64,000 nucleotides of DNA from Rapana venosa (Eukaryota; Mollusca; Gastropoda; Neogastropoda; Muricidae): positions 50,445,356 to 50,509,355 of the forward strand of contig CM054145.1 in the NCBI GenBank assembly GCA_028751875.1, in the 5' to 3' direction. The notes under the pieces are model-generated. The model worked only from the letters and a program-made list of their open reading frames with translations, made no database searches and was not told where the DNA came from. A program made the position numbers and the translations under genes. Shown in pieces: positions 1 to 10,737 of the stretch (position 1 is its first letter; every line of letters starts with the position of its first letter).

Positions 1-352
1 CTTCTCCTTTTTCCTTTTTCTTCTTTTCATTCTTCTTCGCATTCTTCTTCTTCTTCTTTTTCTTCTTCGTATTCTTCTTTTCTTCTCCTCCTCCTTCTCC
101 TTCTTTGCATTCTTATTCGCATTCTTTGCATTCTTTTTCGCAATCTTTGCATTCTTCTTCTTCCTCGTATTCTTCTTCTTCTTCTTCGTTTTCGTTTTCT
201 TCTTTGCATTCTTCTTCTTTGCACTCTTCTTCTTCACACTCTTTTTCACAGTTTTGACATTCTTCTTTGCATTTGTCTTTGCATTCTACTCATTCTTCTT
301 TTTCTTCTTCTTCTTCTTCTTCTTCTTCTTCTTCTTCTTCTTCTTCTTCTAG
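1..352. repeat. interrupted TTC array
   Basis: Trinucleotide TTC repeats, interrupted throughout by a TTTGCATTC-type motif and ending in an uninterrupted TTC run at about 298-350. The opposite strand reads as Arg/Glu-rich open frames that are only translations of the repeat. Confidence 0.95.
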
Positions 353-544
353 GATTTTATTCATTCATGAAAAATGTCACCAGCATAAGAAGAAGATCAT
401 GAGCTGAACAATACCAGCAAAACTGACGGCTTAAATTGTGCTGAAGTACAGCATTCACATTTCTTTTTCCTTTTTCTTCTGCATGTTTATTTTGTTTCTT
501 CTCCTTTGCTCCCTCCCTTCCTTCCTTCCTTCCTTTTGTTGGTT
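353..544. other. short non-repetitive spacer with TTCC run
   Basis: I see no gene here. The stretch is AT-rich, then pyrimidine-rich, with a short TTCC run near 517-534. Confidence 0.6.
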
Positions 545-695
545 TCAACATAATGTATTCACTACACACATACAACACAACATAAGCAAACAGCCATACA
601 GCAGAGGAAAGGCATCAAGCTACAACTTGTTTCAAAGCTCACCCCATGGTAAATTAAGATTTGTTGTTTATGCAGACACGCATATACACGTTTCT
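545..695 (+). repeat. dispersed repeat, copy 1 (partner at 33.02 kb)
   Basis: The block contains ACAGCAGAGGAAAGG and ATCAAGCTACA, also found in the same order and spacing at 33,060-33,100, followed by a matching CCCCATG and TGCAGACA segment. Two copies on the same strand show a dispersed family. The family is not identified. Confidence 0.7.
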
Positions 696-721
696 TTCTT
701 CTTCCTTTCTATCTGTCTGTT

Positions 722-736
722 TGGTGTGTGTGTCTG

Positions 737-768
<32 letters not shown>

Positions 769-870
769 CGCGCGCGCGCGCGTGCCTGCGTGCGTGCCTG
801 CGTGCGTGCGTGTGTAAGTACATGCCTGCATTCACGTGTGTTGTTGGGCGCGCGTGCTTGCGAGCGTGTG
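722..870. repeat. GT/GC alternating purine-pyrimidine tract
   Basis: A GT run passes into GCGCGC and then TGCG repeats. Alternating purine-pyrimidine of this length can adopt Z-DNA. The cysteine-rich open frames across it are repeat translations. Confidence 0.9.
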
Positions 871-1239
871 TTTAAGCTCCCACCGTCATGTACTACATAA
901 AAAGTGAATTTTTAAAAAATCAATTAAAACTTTTTTTTTTTAAATAAAGAAACTAGAAAAAAAAGAAAGAAAGAAAAGAAAAAAGGGGAAACCCCCCCCA
1001 AAAAATCTCAACTGAACACCACTATTCTTTCTATACAAGTGCACACACATTATCCTAATCCTACAGGACAAACTGGTGGTGCCCCCAGCGCACGTGCAGG
1101 CTGGCTAGCCTGGCCTGTCTTGGTCTGGTCTGGTCTGGTCTCCCTCCATCACTGGCACACCCTCCTGCATCGATCCAATCAGCCATCGTCTGTTGGAAAT
1201 CATAATATGACACACAAAGGTTGAGCCATCACTAAATCC

Positions 1240-1311
1240 AAACTTAAGGAGGCAATCCTTTGTGCGACATGGTTGCACCAGGATAGTGAAACCTGTCCGA
1301 CTGTTTGTGTC

Positions 1312-1342
<31 letters not shown>

Positions 1343-1486
1343 GTTGTTGTTGTTGATTTTGGTTTGTTGGTTTTTTGTTTGTTTGTTTGTTTTAAACTGA
1401 ATTTAAACTTAAGGAGGCAATCCTTTGTGCGACATGGTTGCACGCCATGATAGTGAAACCTGCCTAGCTGTTTGTCTTTTGGCTGT

Positions 1487-1554
<68 letters not shown>

Positions 1555-1570
1555 GCTGTTGTTGTTTTTG
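1240..1570. repeat. 165-bp tandem duplication carrying two GT microsatellites
   Basis: The block beginning AAACTTAAGGAGGCAATCC at 1240 is repeated at 1405, a period of 165 bp. Each unit continues through GACATGGTTGCA and AGTGAAACCTG into its own GT run (about 1314-1341 and 1488-1552) and then GTT repeats. The second GT run is more than twice the length of the first. Confidence 0.85.
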
Positions 1571-1764
1571 GTTTGTTTGGGGGTGTTGTTGTTGTTGTTT
1601 TTTGGTGGGTTTTTTTTTTTTTTTGGCGGGGGGGGGGGGGGATAGTTTTTGTTGTTGATTTTTTGTCCCTCGATTATTTGACCTCCAATGCCAATACAAA
1701 TACAATAAACAGAGAAAAATTTATGGGTTACAAAGTTCACGAATGTTGAGAGTTTGTGTCTGCA

Positions 1765-2215
1765 ACCGTTTTTTGCCCACTATAACGGTGGCCGCATTCC
1801 GACTTCGGGGACGATGTTTAATCACGACACCAGTGTGCATGCCTGTGTTTTCATTTTTAAGTTGCCATCCGTTCTTACTGGCACGAAACGGCCTACTCTT
1901 CCAAAAGGTGGACCAGTGTGTATGCCTGTGTTTTTATTTCTAAGTTGCCACCCGCTCTTACTGGCACGAAACGGCCTACTCTTCCAAAAGGTGGAACAAT
2001 TTTAACGGGTGCCAAGATGTTCTGCGTGCGTTCGTACACGGGACATCAGTTTATAATCATAGTCTCATCCGAAGAACTTTCCAGGTGTGGAGTTGGTACG
2101 GATGTGAACTTCAGAGGGAAAAAATCCCCTTAAATAATTATGTGCCTTGGCGTTGACTGGAACCCTGGTCTTCAGATCACGAGTGCAATACTCTAACCAC
2201 TCAGGCTGTTATGTC
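1765..2215 (-). mobile_element. SINE copy, S6/S1-like, with internal duplication
   Basis: Read on the minus strand, the unit has an S1-like body (TCGGATGAGACTAT, GCACGCAGAACATCTTG, GAGTAGGCC) and a T5-type end (GAATGCGGC) near 1790. It matches the copy at 5573-5850. Inside it an 83-bp segment is duplicated head to tail (1829-1911 and 1912-1994). The tRNA-like head at about 2170-2215 is diverged. Confidence 0.75.
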
Positions 2216-2254
2216 TGATGGGAATGCATTGTGACTGTTTGGTTGTTTAGGTTG

Positions 2255-2326
2255 GTTTTTTCGCGCGCGAGTTCATGGGGATTTTTTGCGCTGGAGTTAA
2301 CATCGGTACCAACTCCCATTTCTCTA

Positions 2327-2330
<4 letters not shown>
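2255..2330 (+). mobile_element. S1 SINE fragment
   Basis: A short plus-strand piece of the S1 body with TGGAGTTAACATCGGTACC, the segment just downstream of the tRNA-like head in full S1 copies. It stops at a GT run (about 2330-2372). Confidence 0.65.
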
Positions 2331-2362
<32 letters not shown>

Positions 2363-2397
2363 GCGTGTGTTTACTTTATTATTTTTATTCATTTATT

Positions 2398-2731
2398 TAT
2401 TTCAAGGATAATGGTATAAGCACACATGTGCTTTGTCTTCTTCCAGTCCCCTGTGTACAAACAGTTTTGTAAATTTTGTCATCCGTTCCCGCCGGCACAC
2501 AATGGCCTACTCTTACGAAAAGCGGAACGGGTTTTAACGTGTGCGCAAGATGTTCTGCGTGCGTTCGCACACGGGACCTCGGTTTATAGTCTCATCCGAA
2601 TGACTTTTAGGGAGAGTGGAATCGGCACTGATGTTAACTCCAGAGGAAAAATCCTCTTGAAAGAGAATCGAACCCGGGTCAGCAGATCACGAATACATCA
2701 CTCTAACCACCAGGCTATCCCGTCCCGCGCG
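2398..2731 (-). mobile_element. S1 SINE, near full length
   Basis: Read on the minus strand this begins GGGACGGGATAGCCTGGTGG, a tRNA-like A box, followed by a B box (GGTTCGATTC) about 45 bases in. The body then has TCATTCGGATGAGACTATA, CGCACGCAGAACATCTTG and TAGGCCATTGTG, and the 3' end is AAGCACA...TTATCCTTGA. The same layout recurs at 25.2, 32.6, 49.5, 52.1 and 54.2 kb. Transcription by RNA polymerase III is inferred from the A and B boxes. There is no coding capacity. Confidence 0.85.
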
Positions 2732-2866
2732 CGTGTGTATACATGTGTGTGTGTGTGCGTGTGCGTGCGTGCGTGCGTGCGTGCGTGCCTGCGTGCGTGC
2801 GTGTGTGCGTGCGTGCGGTGTGTGTGTGTGTGTGTTGTATGTGTGTGTGCGTGTGTGAGAATGATG
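2731..2866. repeat. GT/TGCG tract
   Basis: Alternating GT and TGCG repeats abut the head end of the S1 SINE. Confidence 0.9.
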
Positions 2867-2984
2867 GTGGGTTTGTTGTTCTCTATTTTGTTTTGCTTTC
2901 TTTAATTTCAGTTCAGAACGTCTGAATGTTAAGTCATATTTTGAGTGGTTTGAAACAGCAACACAAGAAACAATAATAACAAAC

Positions 2985-3215
2985 AAAAAAAAGAAGAAGA
3001 AAAAGAAAAAGAAGAAGAAAAAAAGAAAAAGAAGAAGAGAAGAAGAAGAAGAAGAAGAAAAAGATTGATGATGTGATGATGTTGATGATATGATGATGTG
3101 ATGTATGTTGGATGATGATGTGATGATGATGTGACGACGACGACGCGACGCGACGATATGATTACGCCGAGGGCGATGACGACGAAAAACAACGACGACG
3201 ACGATGTAACAAAAA
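2985..3215. repeat. GAA then GAT/GAC array
   Basis: A GAA/GAAAAA stretch (2985-3064) passes into GATGAT and GACGAC repeats (3065-3215). The complementary ATC/GTC array lies at 3425-3590. Confidence 0.9.
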
Positions 3216-3419
3216 TAATGTAAGATGATGATAATTATGGCAATGTTATAATTGAGATCATATCATGTTTTTGTCGTTTGGTTGTTTGTTGTTGTTGTTT
3301 AGATTCTTTGTTTTTAAAAGGGGACTTCATAATTTCACATGACTTTGATAAGCAAAAACAGGTAATACATTCCCCCTTTCATCGAAAAACCACCGGTTCA
3401 AGCCATGATGTTGTGTTGT

Positions 3420-3600
3420 TGCTATCTGTCATCATCATTTTTGTCGTGTCGTCGTCGTCATCTCGTTGTTCGTCGTCGTCATCATATCATTATGTCGTCG
3501 TCGTCTCATCATCATCACGTCGTCGTCCTCATCATATCGTCGTGTCTCCTCATCTCATCCCCACCACCGTCGTTGTCGTCATTTCATCTCACTTCATTCC
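3420..3600. repeat. GTC/ATC array, inverted relative to 3.07-3.21 kb
   Basis: GTCGTC and ATCATC repeats form the reverse-complement class of the GAT/GAC array 200 bp upstream, so the two could pair as an imperfect hairpin. Confidence 0.85.
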
Positions 3601-4105
3601 ATCTTTCCCTTTATTTTTTTTTTGTTATCCATCTTTATCATTATCATTATTTCTTACCATTTTTAGGCAAAAGTGGAGACAACCGGGAAAAACCCAAAAA
3701 AAAGTACAAAACATATGATTTCAGGGTGTTTAGGTGTTGTTGTTTAAGCCGGTTGCTTCGTTCAAGCTACCCACATGTGCCCAAAAAGGAGAACACTCCC
3801 CCAAACAACAGTGCTGCGGTGGTTGCTAGTCAAAGCACACGAAAAAAAAATAATAAAAATCAATATAGCAGCGCGAAACGTATTCCATTTAGACTTCGGG
3901 AATTTGGGAAAAATCTCGCAGAGAAAAGTGATCCCATTGGATAAATAGCAAGAGACTTAAAGAACCCCAGCAAAGGAAAAAGAAAAGAACACGACAAAAA
4001 CAATCCAAGACAGAACCAAAAACCAAACAAAGCTGAACAAAACGAAAATGCACTCCCAAACGAGCGCTGAAGCAGAATGAGAAGGATAAAATATTCTTTG
4101 TCCAA
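3601..4105. other. unannotated AT-rich stretch
   Basis: Contains poly-T and poly-A-rich sequence. I see no gene or recognised repeat. Open frames here run into the adjacent CA array. Confidence 0.5.
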
Positions 4106-4107
4106 AA

Positions 4108-4420
4108 AAACACTCACAACACACACACACACACACACACCACACACACCACACACACACACACCACACACAACCACACACACATAAGGACAGAGAAAAC
4201 AGATGAGAGAAAGGTGAAGGGGTTTTGATAGAGGCAGATAAACAGGGTGATATCGCCCTTTTCCAAGTGAAAACCCTCTCAGTTTTCAAACAACTTTCAC
4301 GTACACACAGCCCTTTCCTTCTGTCCGCACCACGCTCTCTCTCTTCTTCTCTCTCTCCTCTTCCCCTTTCCCCTCTCTCTCTTCTCTCTCTTCTCTCTCA
4401 CAACACACACCCACACACAC
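4108..4420. repeat. CA array, spacer, CT array
   Basis: A CA run at about 4118-4182, a unique spacer, and a CT/CTTCTC run at about 4328-4410 followed by CACACA. Confidence 0.9.
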
Positions 4421-4528
4421 ACCACCGCACACCACACCCCAAAATACAGAGGGGTGTGGGCAGGCTTTAGGTTCGTTCAGCCTGGCTGCAACATGATTGG
4501 GCAGGGCTGCATTGACGGGAAGGTTTAG

Positions 4529-4735
4529 GGGTTGGGGGGGGGGGGGGGGGGGGGGGGGTTTTTTTCCTCGGCCTAAAACTTCGAGGTTCACAATAGTGAG
4601 ATTTTTGCCATATGCGAGCGTTTTTTGTGTGCCGACCCTCCTATCCCCCCCCCACCACGCACGCACGCACGCACATACCCACATGCAATCACACACAAAC
4701 ATTACACGCGCGCGCGCGCACACACACAAACCACC
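4529..4735. repeat. poly-G run, partial T5 module, ACGC/CG tract
   Basis: A G run at about 4535-4558 is followed by a minus-strand T5 fragment (ATAGTGAGATTTTTGCCATATGC, overlapping 4590-4615). CACG and CGCGCGCG repeats follow at about 4655-4735. Confidence 0.7.
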
Positions 4736-4742
4736 ATACACA

Positions 4743-5028
4743 GATGATTACCTCAGTTGGTTTCAGGCACTCGCTTTCTCCAAAAACAAAAAATATGGTT
4801 ATGCAGTATCGAGCGTGGTTACCAAGTGGATGGGTGACCGTTTGTGCGCCTTGGCTTCATAACAGTTCCCCAGTTCACCCAACTGTAAAGGGTACTGCCC
4901 TCTTTAAGGTCAGGGAAGTAAGCAAGCGAGGAGAGGTGATGGCGCCCGCCTCAATGTGCTGGCCCCTGGGAGAGCTGAGGGTCTCTGACGCCTCGTCCCC
5001 AGACCACTAGGTTATGGACTCCTTACCA
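4743..5028 (+). mobile_element. S5S SINE (tRNA/5S hybrid head), diverged
   Basis: The diverged head reads CTCAGTTGG...CACTCGCTTTCTCC. It is followed by the 5S-like core (ATCGAGCGTGGTTACCAAG, TGGATGGGTGACCG) and the shared body (CCTTGGCTTCA, CACCCAACTGTAAA, GTGCTGGCCCCTGGGAGAG). It ends at GGTTATGGACTCCTTACC. The head A box is more damaged than in the copies at 12.7 and 39.6 kb, so this is an older copy. Confidence 0.8.
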
Positions 5029-5225
5029 CAACCCACACACACACACCACATAACACCACACACTCACACAAACACTTACACACACTACCGACACACACAT
5101 TACACACACACATACACCACACACATAACACCACACAATACACACACACAACAAATACACACACATACACATTTACACCACATACCACACACAACACCAC
5201 AAACACACACATCATACACACAACT
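5029..5225. repeat. imperfect CA array
   Basis: CACACA with frequent CCACA and TACACA interruptions. Open frames on both strands are repeat artefacts. Confidence 0.9.
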
Positions 5226-5540
5226 TCTGCTCTCAGTGTCTGTGTTTGGCCAACAATTGAAGGATGTTTGTCACTTTTACTTGTTGCCAAAATATTGCTG
5301 TATTGCGAAGAAAAGAATTGTATTCTCTGTTATTATTACCAGATTTCATCGACATTGGAAGTGCAGCTCTTTGTATGAACACTAAACCTAGTTTGATGTT
5401 TTTAAAGTTGGATTATTTCTTACTAAATGTTTAGATATCAGAAGTAAGGATGTTCACCTTACATGAAAGTATATGATTAACTGTTGTTCCTATGGGCCAT
5501 ATGGCCTGCAAAAACTGAATTAAAATTATTGATATTGATA
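5226..5540. other. AT-rich stretch without recognised feature
   Basis: I see no gene or repeat match in this stretch. Confidence 0.5.
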
Positions 5541-5542
5541 TT

Positions 5543-5850
5543 GATTGATATTGACACACACACACACACACATAGCCGCATTCCAACTTCAGGGATGGTG
5601 TCTAAACACAACACCTGTGTGCAGGGGTTTTTTTTCATCCGTTCCTACCGGCACAAAATGGCCTACTCTTCCAAAAGTCGGAGCAGGTGCGCAAGATGTT
5701 CTGTGCCCTTTCGCACACGCCTCATCCAAAGGACGTTGACATTCAGCTCGATTTTCTTGTCAGCCTAGGAAGAAAGGACGAGGCTGAGTATCGAATCCAG
5801 AGTCTCGCAGTTTACTTTTTAAACAGGTGAACATCTTAACCGTCCTTCCG
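5543..5850 (-). mobile_element. S6 SINE with CA run at its 3' end
   Basis: Read on the minus strand: a tRNA-like head (GGACGGTTAAGATGTTCACC, then a B box GGATTCGATAC), an S1-like body (TTTGGATGAG, CAGAACATCTTGCGCA, GAGTAGGCC), an ACACAGGTGTTGTGTTTAGA segment, and the start of the T5 module (GGAATGCGGC). It runs into a CA run at 5553-5571. The same T5 end is found with unrelated heads elsewhere. Confidence 0.75.
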
Positions 5851-5880
5851 TCTTCACTTCTTTGACAGAAAGACTGTTTT

Positions 5881-6215
5881 TTCGAGAGAGAGAGAGAGAG
5901 AGAGTGAGAGAGAGAAGGATGAGAAAAGGGGAGAGAAGAAAGGGGAGAGAGAGGGAAGAGAGAGAGAGAGAGAGAGAGAGAGAAGACAGACAGACAGGAC
6001 AGACAGACAGACAGGGCAGCAGACAGACAGACAGAGAAAAAAGAGAGAAGGGGGAGGGGAGAGAGACAGGAGAGAGAGGGAACAGAGAAAGATGAGAGTG
6101 AGAGAGTGACAAAAGAGAGAGCGAGAGGAGAGAGAGGAGAGGGTGAAAAGAGAGAAGAGGACAGAAGAAAGAGAAGAGTGAGAGAGAGAGAGAGACAGAG
6201 AAAGAGAGGAGCAGT
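5881..6215. repeat. GA/GACA array
   Basis: GA repeats with an embedded GACA block at about 5985-6035. The opposite strand reads as a serine/leucine open frame that is a repeat artefact. Confidence 0.95.
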
Positions 6216-6355
6216 CTCTCGTCATTGGCATTACCGTCCTACTGGTAAGAAGCACAAATAAAATCTGTATTGGAGACATTACATGGCACTGGAAAATATT
6301 GGCAAAACACTACATTAGAAAATGTCCCAAAATTTCCCCATGAACCACATCACTT

Positions 6356-6832
6356 TCCACACTACACTACACTACATAACTTCACCACACTACACTACAT
6401 ACACCACACTACACTACACTACACCACACTACACTACAAATACCCACCCCCCACTACTACACTACACTACACCACACTACACTACACTACACCCCATTAC
6501 ACTACACTACCATACACTACACCACACTACACTACACTACACCCCACTACACTACACTACACCACATTACACCACACTACACTACACTACACCACACTAC
6601 ACTACACTACACTCACCAATCTACACTACACTACACTACACCACCACTACACTACATTCACCACACTACACTACACTACACCACACTACACTACACTACA
6701 CTACACCACACCACATACCTACATACACCACACTACACTAAAATACACTACACCACACTACACTACACTGCATACCCCCCACTACATACACTACACCACA
6801 CACTACATACATACCTACAATACAACACTACA
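6356..6832. repeat. CACTA pentanucleotide array
   Basis: About 475 bp of ACTAC repeats with scattered ACCAC and ATAC variants. Threonine/leucine/histidine open frames across it are translations of the 5-bp unit. The array stops where an S1 SINE fragment begins. Confidence 0.95.
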
Positions 6833-6839
6833 AAACTGT

Positions 6840-7058
6840 CTCTGGAGTTAACATCAGTGCCAACTTCACTCCCCCACCCCCCCCCCCCCCCCCCAAAAAA
6901 AAAATTTCCTTGGATGGGGCCCTATAAACCGAGGTCCCGTGTGTAATGAAACCAGAACATCTTGCGCCCCACGTTAAAACCTGTTCATTTTTGGGAAAGA
7001 ATGGACGGGTTGTGTGCCGGGGGGGAATGGATGACAACATTTCCCAAAACTCCCAAAC
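6840..7058 (+). mobile_element. S1 SINE fragment entering low-quality sequence
   Basis: The S1 body is recognisable in order: TGGAGTTAACATCAGTGCC, CCTATAAACCGAGGTCCCG, CAGAACATCTTGCG, TGTGTGCCGG. Runs of C, A and G are already lengthened within it, so some differences from other S1 copies may be sequencing error. Confidence 0.7.
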
Positions 7059-8460
7059 CCGGGGGGGAATTTAGATGTAAAAAAAAAGCACGACTGCTTT
7101 TTTAAAAAAAAAAAAAAAGAAAAAAAAAAAAAAAAAAACCAAACCAAAAACCCCAAAAAAAAAAAAAATTTTCCCAAACCCCCCCCCTACCCCCAAATTT
7201 TTTAAAAAATTTAATTAAAAAAATTTTTTAAAAAAAAAAAAATTAAAATTTTCCCCCCCCCCCTTTTTTTTTAAAAAAAAACACCCCAAAACCCCCCAAA
7301 CCCAAAAAAAAAACACCCAAAAAAAAAAAAGGGGGGGAAAAAAAAAGGGGGGGAAAAAAAAAAAAGGGGGGGAAAAAAAAAAAAATTAATATTTTGGGGG
7401 GGGGGGGGGGGCCCCCCGGGGGGGGGGGGGGGGGGGGGAAAGGGGGGGGGGGGGGGGGGTGGGTTTGGGGGGGGGGGGCCCGGGGGGGGAAGGGGCCTTT
7501 AAGGGGGGGGGGGGGGGGGGGGGGGGGTTTTCCCGGGGGGGAAAAGGGGGGCCCCCCGGGGGCCCCCCAAAAAAATTTTTAAAGGGGGGGGGGTTTGGGG
7601 GGGGGGGGGGGGGGGCCGGGGGGGGGGGGGGGGGGCCCTTGGGGGTTTTAAAAGGGGGTTGGGGGGGGGGGGGGGGCCCCCCGGGGGGGGTTTTTTTGGG
7701 GGGGGGGGGGGGCCCCCCCCCGAAAAAGGGGGTTTTAAAAAAAATTTGGGTTTTTGTTCCGGGAAAATTTGGCCAAAAGGGGGGGTTTTTTTGGGGGAAA
7801 AAATTTTTTTTTTTTTTTTAAAAAAGGGGGGGGGGGAAAGGGGGGGGGAAAAAAAAAGGGGGGGGAAAAAGGGTTTTTAAAAAGGGGCCCAAAAAAAAAA
7901 AATTTTTTTTTTTGGGGGGGGGGTTTTTTTTTGGGGGGGGGGGGGGGGGCCCCCCCCCCCCCCCCCCCGGGTTTTTTAAAGGGGGTTTTTTTTTTTTTTT
8001 TTGGGGGTTTTTTTTGTTTTTATTTTTTTTTTTTTGTTGTTGTTGAATTTTCCCCCTTTTTTTTTTTTAATTTTCCCAAAATTTTTGGGGTTTTTGGGGC
8101 CCCTTTTTTGGGGAAATTATTGGGGGGGAAAAAAAAAATTTTTTTTAAAAATTTTTAAAAAAAAAAGGGGGGGTAAAAGGGGGGAAAAAAAGAGGGGGGG
8201 AAAAAGGGAAAAAAAAGGAAAAAAAAGAAAGAAGAAGGGAAAAAAAAATTTTAAAAAAACAAAAAAGGGGGGGAAAAAAAAAAACGGGGGGGGGGGTTTT
8301 TAAAAAAAATTTTTTTTTTTGGGGGGAAAATTTTTCCCCCCTTTTTTTTTTGGGGGTTTTTTTTTTTTAAAAAAAAAAATTTTTTTTTTTTAAAAAAAAA
8401 TTTTTTTTAAAAAAAAAAATTTTTTAAAAAATTTTTTTTCCCCCCAAAAAACCCGGGGGG

Positions 8461-8538
<78 letters not shown>

Positions 8539-8636
8539 CCCCCCGGGAAAAAAGAAAAAAAAAAAAAAAAAAAAAAAAGTAAAAGAAACATAAAAAGAAA
8601 AAAAATAAAAAGAAAAAAAAAAAAAAAAAAAAAAAG

Positions 8637-8672
<36 letters not shown>

Positions 8673-8715
8673 AAAAAGTTAAAAAAAAGGGAAAAGGAAA
8701 AAAAAAAAAAAAACC

Positions 8716-8752
<37 letters not shown>

Positions 8753-8776
8753 AAAAAAAAAAAAAAAGAAAAAAAA

Positions 8777-8827
<51 letters not shown>

Positions 8828-8830
8828 GGG
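7059..8830. other. homopolymer-run stretch, probable consensus artefact
   Basis: Nearly all of about 1.77 kb consists of runs of three or more identical bases, such as long G, A, C and T blocks, with almost no isolated bases. A biological sequence rarely looks like this, whereas an error-laden long-read consensus can. Glycine-rich and phenylalanine-rich open frames inside should be disregarded. A GT-rich or S1-derived origin cannot be recovered by eye. Confidence 0.8.
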
Positions 8831-8985
8831 GAGGGTGGGTAGGGGGGGAGGGCGTTTTGTTTAAAATGAAGAAAAGAGAAAAGGAAAGGGACGGCAGCCT
8901 GAACGACAGAGATGGGTATTTACGGTAAGTCAGGGAGGCGGGAAGACACGTACCCTACCAGCTCTGGGTTTTAAGGGCCGTGGTA
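8831..8985. other. unique sequence after the low-quality stretch
   Basis: Normal base texture returns here. No gene seen. Confidence 0.5.
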
Positions 8986-8989
8986 ACCG

Positions 8990-9322
8990 AAGTCTTTTTC
9001 TTTTTCTTCGTCTATTTTCTTTTCTTGTTCTTTTTGTTCTTTTTGTTCTTTTGTTGTTTTTGTTGTTCTTTTTGTTTTGTTGTTTTGTTCTTCTTCTTCT
9101 GGTTCCCTTTTGTTTTCTTTTGTTTTTGTTTTGTTTTGTTTTCTTCTTCTTTTTTTCTTTTTTTTTTTCTTTCTTCTTCTTCTTCTTCTTTTTTCTTCTT
9201 TCTTCTTCTTTTCTCTTCTTCTTCTTCTTTTTTTTTTTCGCTTTTTTCTTCGCTTCTTCTTCTCTTTTCTTATTCGTCTTTTTTTCTTTTTTCTTCTTTT
9301 CTTCTTCTTTTCTTCTTCTGAG
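8990..9322. repeat. TTC/TTTTG pyrimidine-rich array
   Basis: TTTTTG and TTC repeats. Open frames are phenylalanine/serine-rich repeat artefacts. Confidence 0.9.
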
Positions 9323-9324
9323 TC

Positions 9325-9665
9325 GTCAAACGCCCCACAGCAACTTTTGTTGCTGTATATGAGCGAAATGCTTGCGCTGCCGGCTTTTAGGCCCCTGAAA
9401 ATCGGGCCAGTCCCTTTGACTTCGATGTGGGAGAGAAATTTTAATCATTGAAGTCTTTTTGGGGAAAAAAACACCCCCGGTGAATGGCCCAAAGAAGGCA
9501 GAAAATAGCCAAAGGGAGGCAACAGGAAGAAAGGGGCCAGGGGAAAAAAAGAGAGGGATAGAAAAGATGGAATTCTTAGCTCAGAATTTAAAGAAGGTGG
9601 TGGGTGTTATATACTGATACCTTCGTATCCCCCCCGGGGGTGGGGGGGGGGGGGCTGATGAAGTA
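9325..9665 (+). mobile_element. S4 SINE, degraded copy
   Basis: Recognisable S4 body: CAACTTTTGTTGCTGTATATGAGCGAAATGC (overlapping 9340-9370), then a degraded CAGTCCCTTTGACTTCGATG, GAAGTCTTTTTGGG, AAGGCAGAAAATAG, GGAGGCAACAGGAAGAAAG and ACTGATACCTTCG. The tRNA-like head is missing. Compare intact copies at 34.7 and 50.7 kb. Confidence 0.7.
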
Positions 9666-9827
9666 AATTTTCCCCTCGAACAACTTTTTTTTTGTTTAAA
9701 AATTCAAAATGCCCCGCAAAACAGATGTAAAATCTGTGATGAAGTCCAATATAAAGGTGGGTGGTCAGCAATTAAAAGACTTGTCAAACTGAAGTGCATG
9801 AGAGCTTTATTTATTATGCCTTTGAAA

Positions 9828-9930
9828 AACCCAGAGAGAAAGAGAGAGAAAAAGAGAGAGAGAGAGGAGAAGAGAGAGAGAGAGAGGAGGAGAGGAGGAA
9901 AGAGGGGAGAGAGAAGAGGCGAGGGGGGGT
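9828..9930. repeat. GA array
   Basis: GA repeats with AGGAG variants. Confidence 0.9.
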
Positions 9931-10424
9931 GTGTTAAAGCTTGATTCACAAATCCGCGTACAACGCTAAACACGTTGACACTGTTAATCATTTCTGCTAG
10001 AGCAGAATATTTTCAAGCCCCAGTTGCTCTCCTATTCATTTTTCTTCCAAAATGTATGTTCCCGATTTTATCCCCGACTTTATTCCTTTATACTTTACTA
10101 CTATACTACTATACCCCCTTTCGGCTTTTAAGAAAAATGTGCTTCAAATCAATTCAAGGTTTGAATGCTATTCCCAGTGGAACATCACCATATGTTGTAC
10201 TTTGTTTGCTTTACAAAAGGGGGTTTCGCCCCGTTTGGTTTTTTTCTGCGGTTTCCTGCTTGTTTAATTTCGTGCTTTTTGGGGAGAACCGTTGTTCAGA
10301 AAAAAAAACATGACCAAATTCTTCGGGCAAGAAACAAGTTAGAATAGCTTACAGTGCGAGTCACCATCCATCTACGCTTGATATGCTGATTTTTTTCCCC
10401 ATCAGGATAACTGTAAATTATGTA

Positions 10425-10665
10425 CCAGATTTTGCCAGGGACAATTCTTTCGTGCCGCAGGATCTTTTACGTACATGTACGTGACATTATTATGCACACG
10501 GGTTCTCTTGACCATCGTGGGTTAGTTGTCTAATCCCTAAAATAGACTGGCATCTAAACCCTTGTCACTCAAGGACTTGTGGCTGGGGAAACCGGCTTAG
10601 GAGAGGATCAAACCCGTGACCTAGTACTTCTCTTTAGGGGTGAGTTACCGCTAGACCATCATCGT
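10425..10665 (-). mobile_element. S3-related SINE, diverged
   Basis: The plus strand shows ATTTTGCCAGGGACAATTCT, TTTTACGTAC and TTATGCACACGG, then a B-box complement (GGATCAAACCCGTGAC) and a head complement (GTTACCGCTAGACCATC). The order matches minus-strand S3 copies at 57.7 and 59.6 kb. Identity is visibly lower. Confidence 0.65.
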
Positions 10666-10737
10666 TGAAGAACCACAATATCAGACTGAAAGTAGGCATC
10701 ATGAATAAGTCAGTACACTGCTACAAGATTACATGTA

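Noticed and set aside
6270..6851. 193-codon Thr/Leu/His frame
   Set aside because: Translation of the CACTA array.
7394..8303. Glycine-rich and phenylalanine-rich open frames
   Set aside because: They lie in the homopolymer stretch that I consider a consensus artefact.
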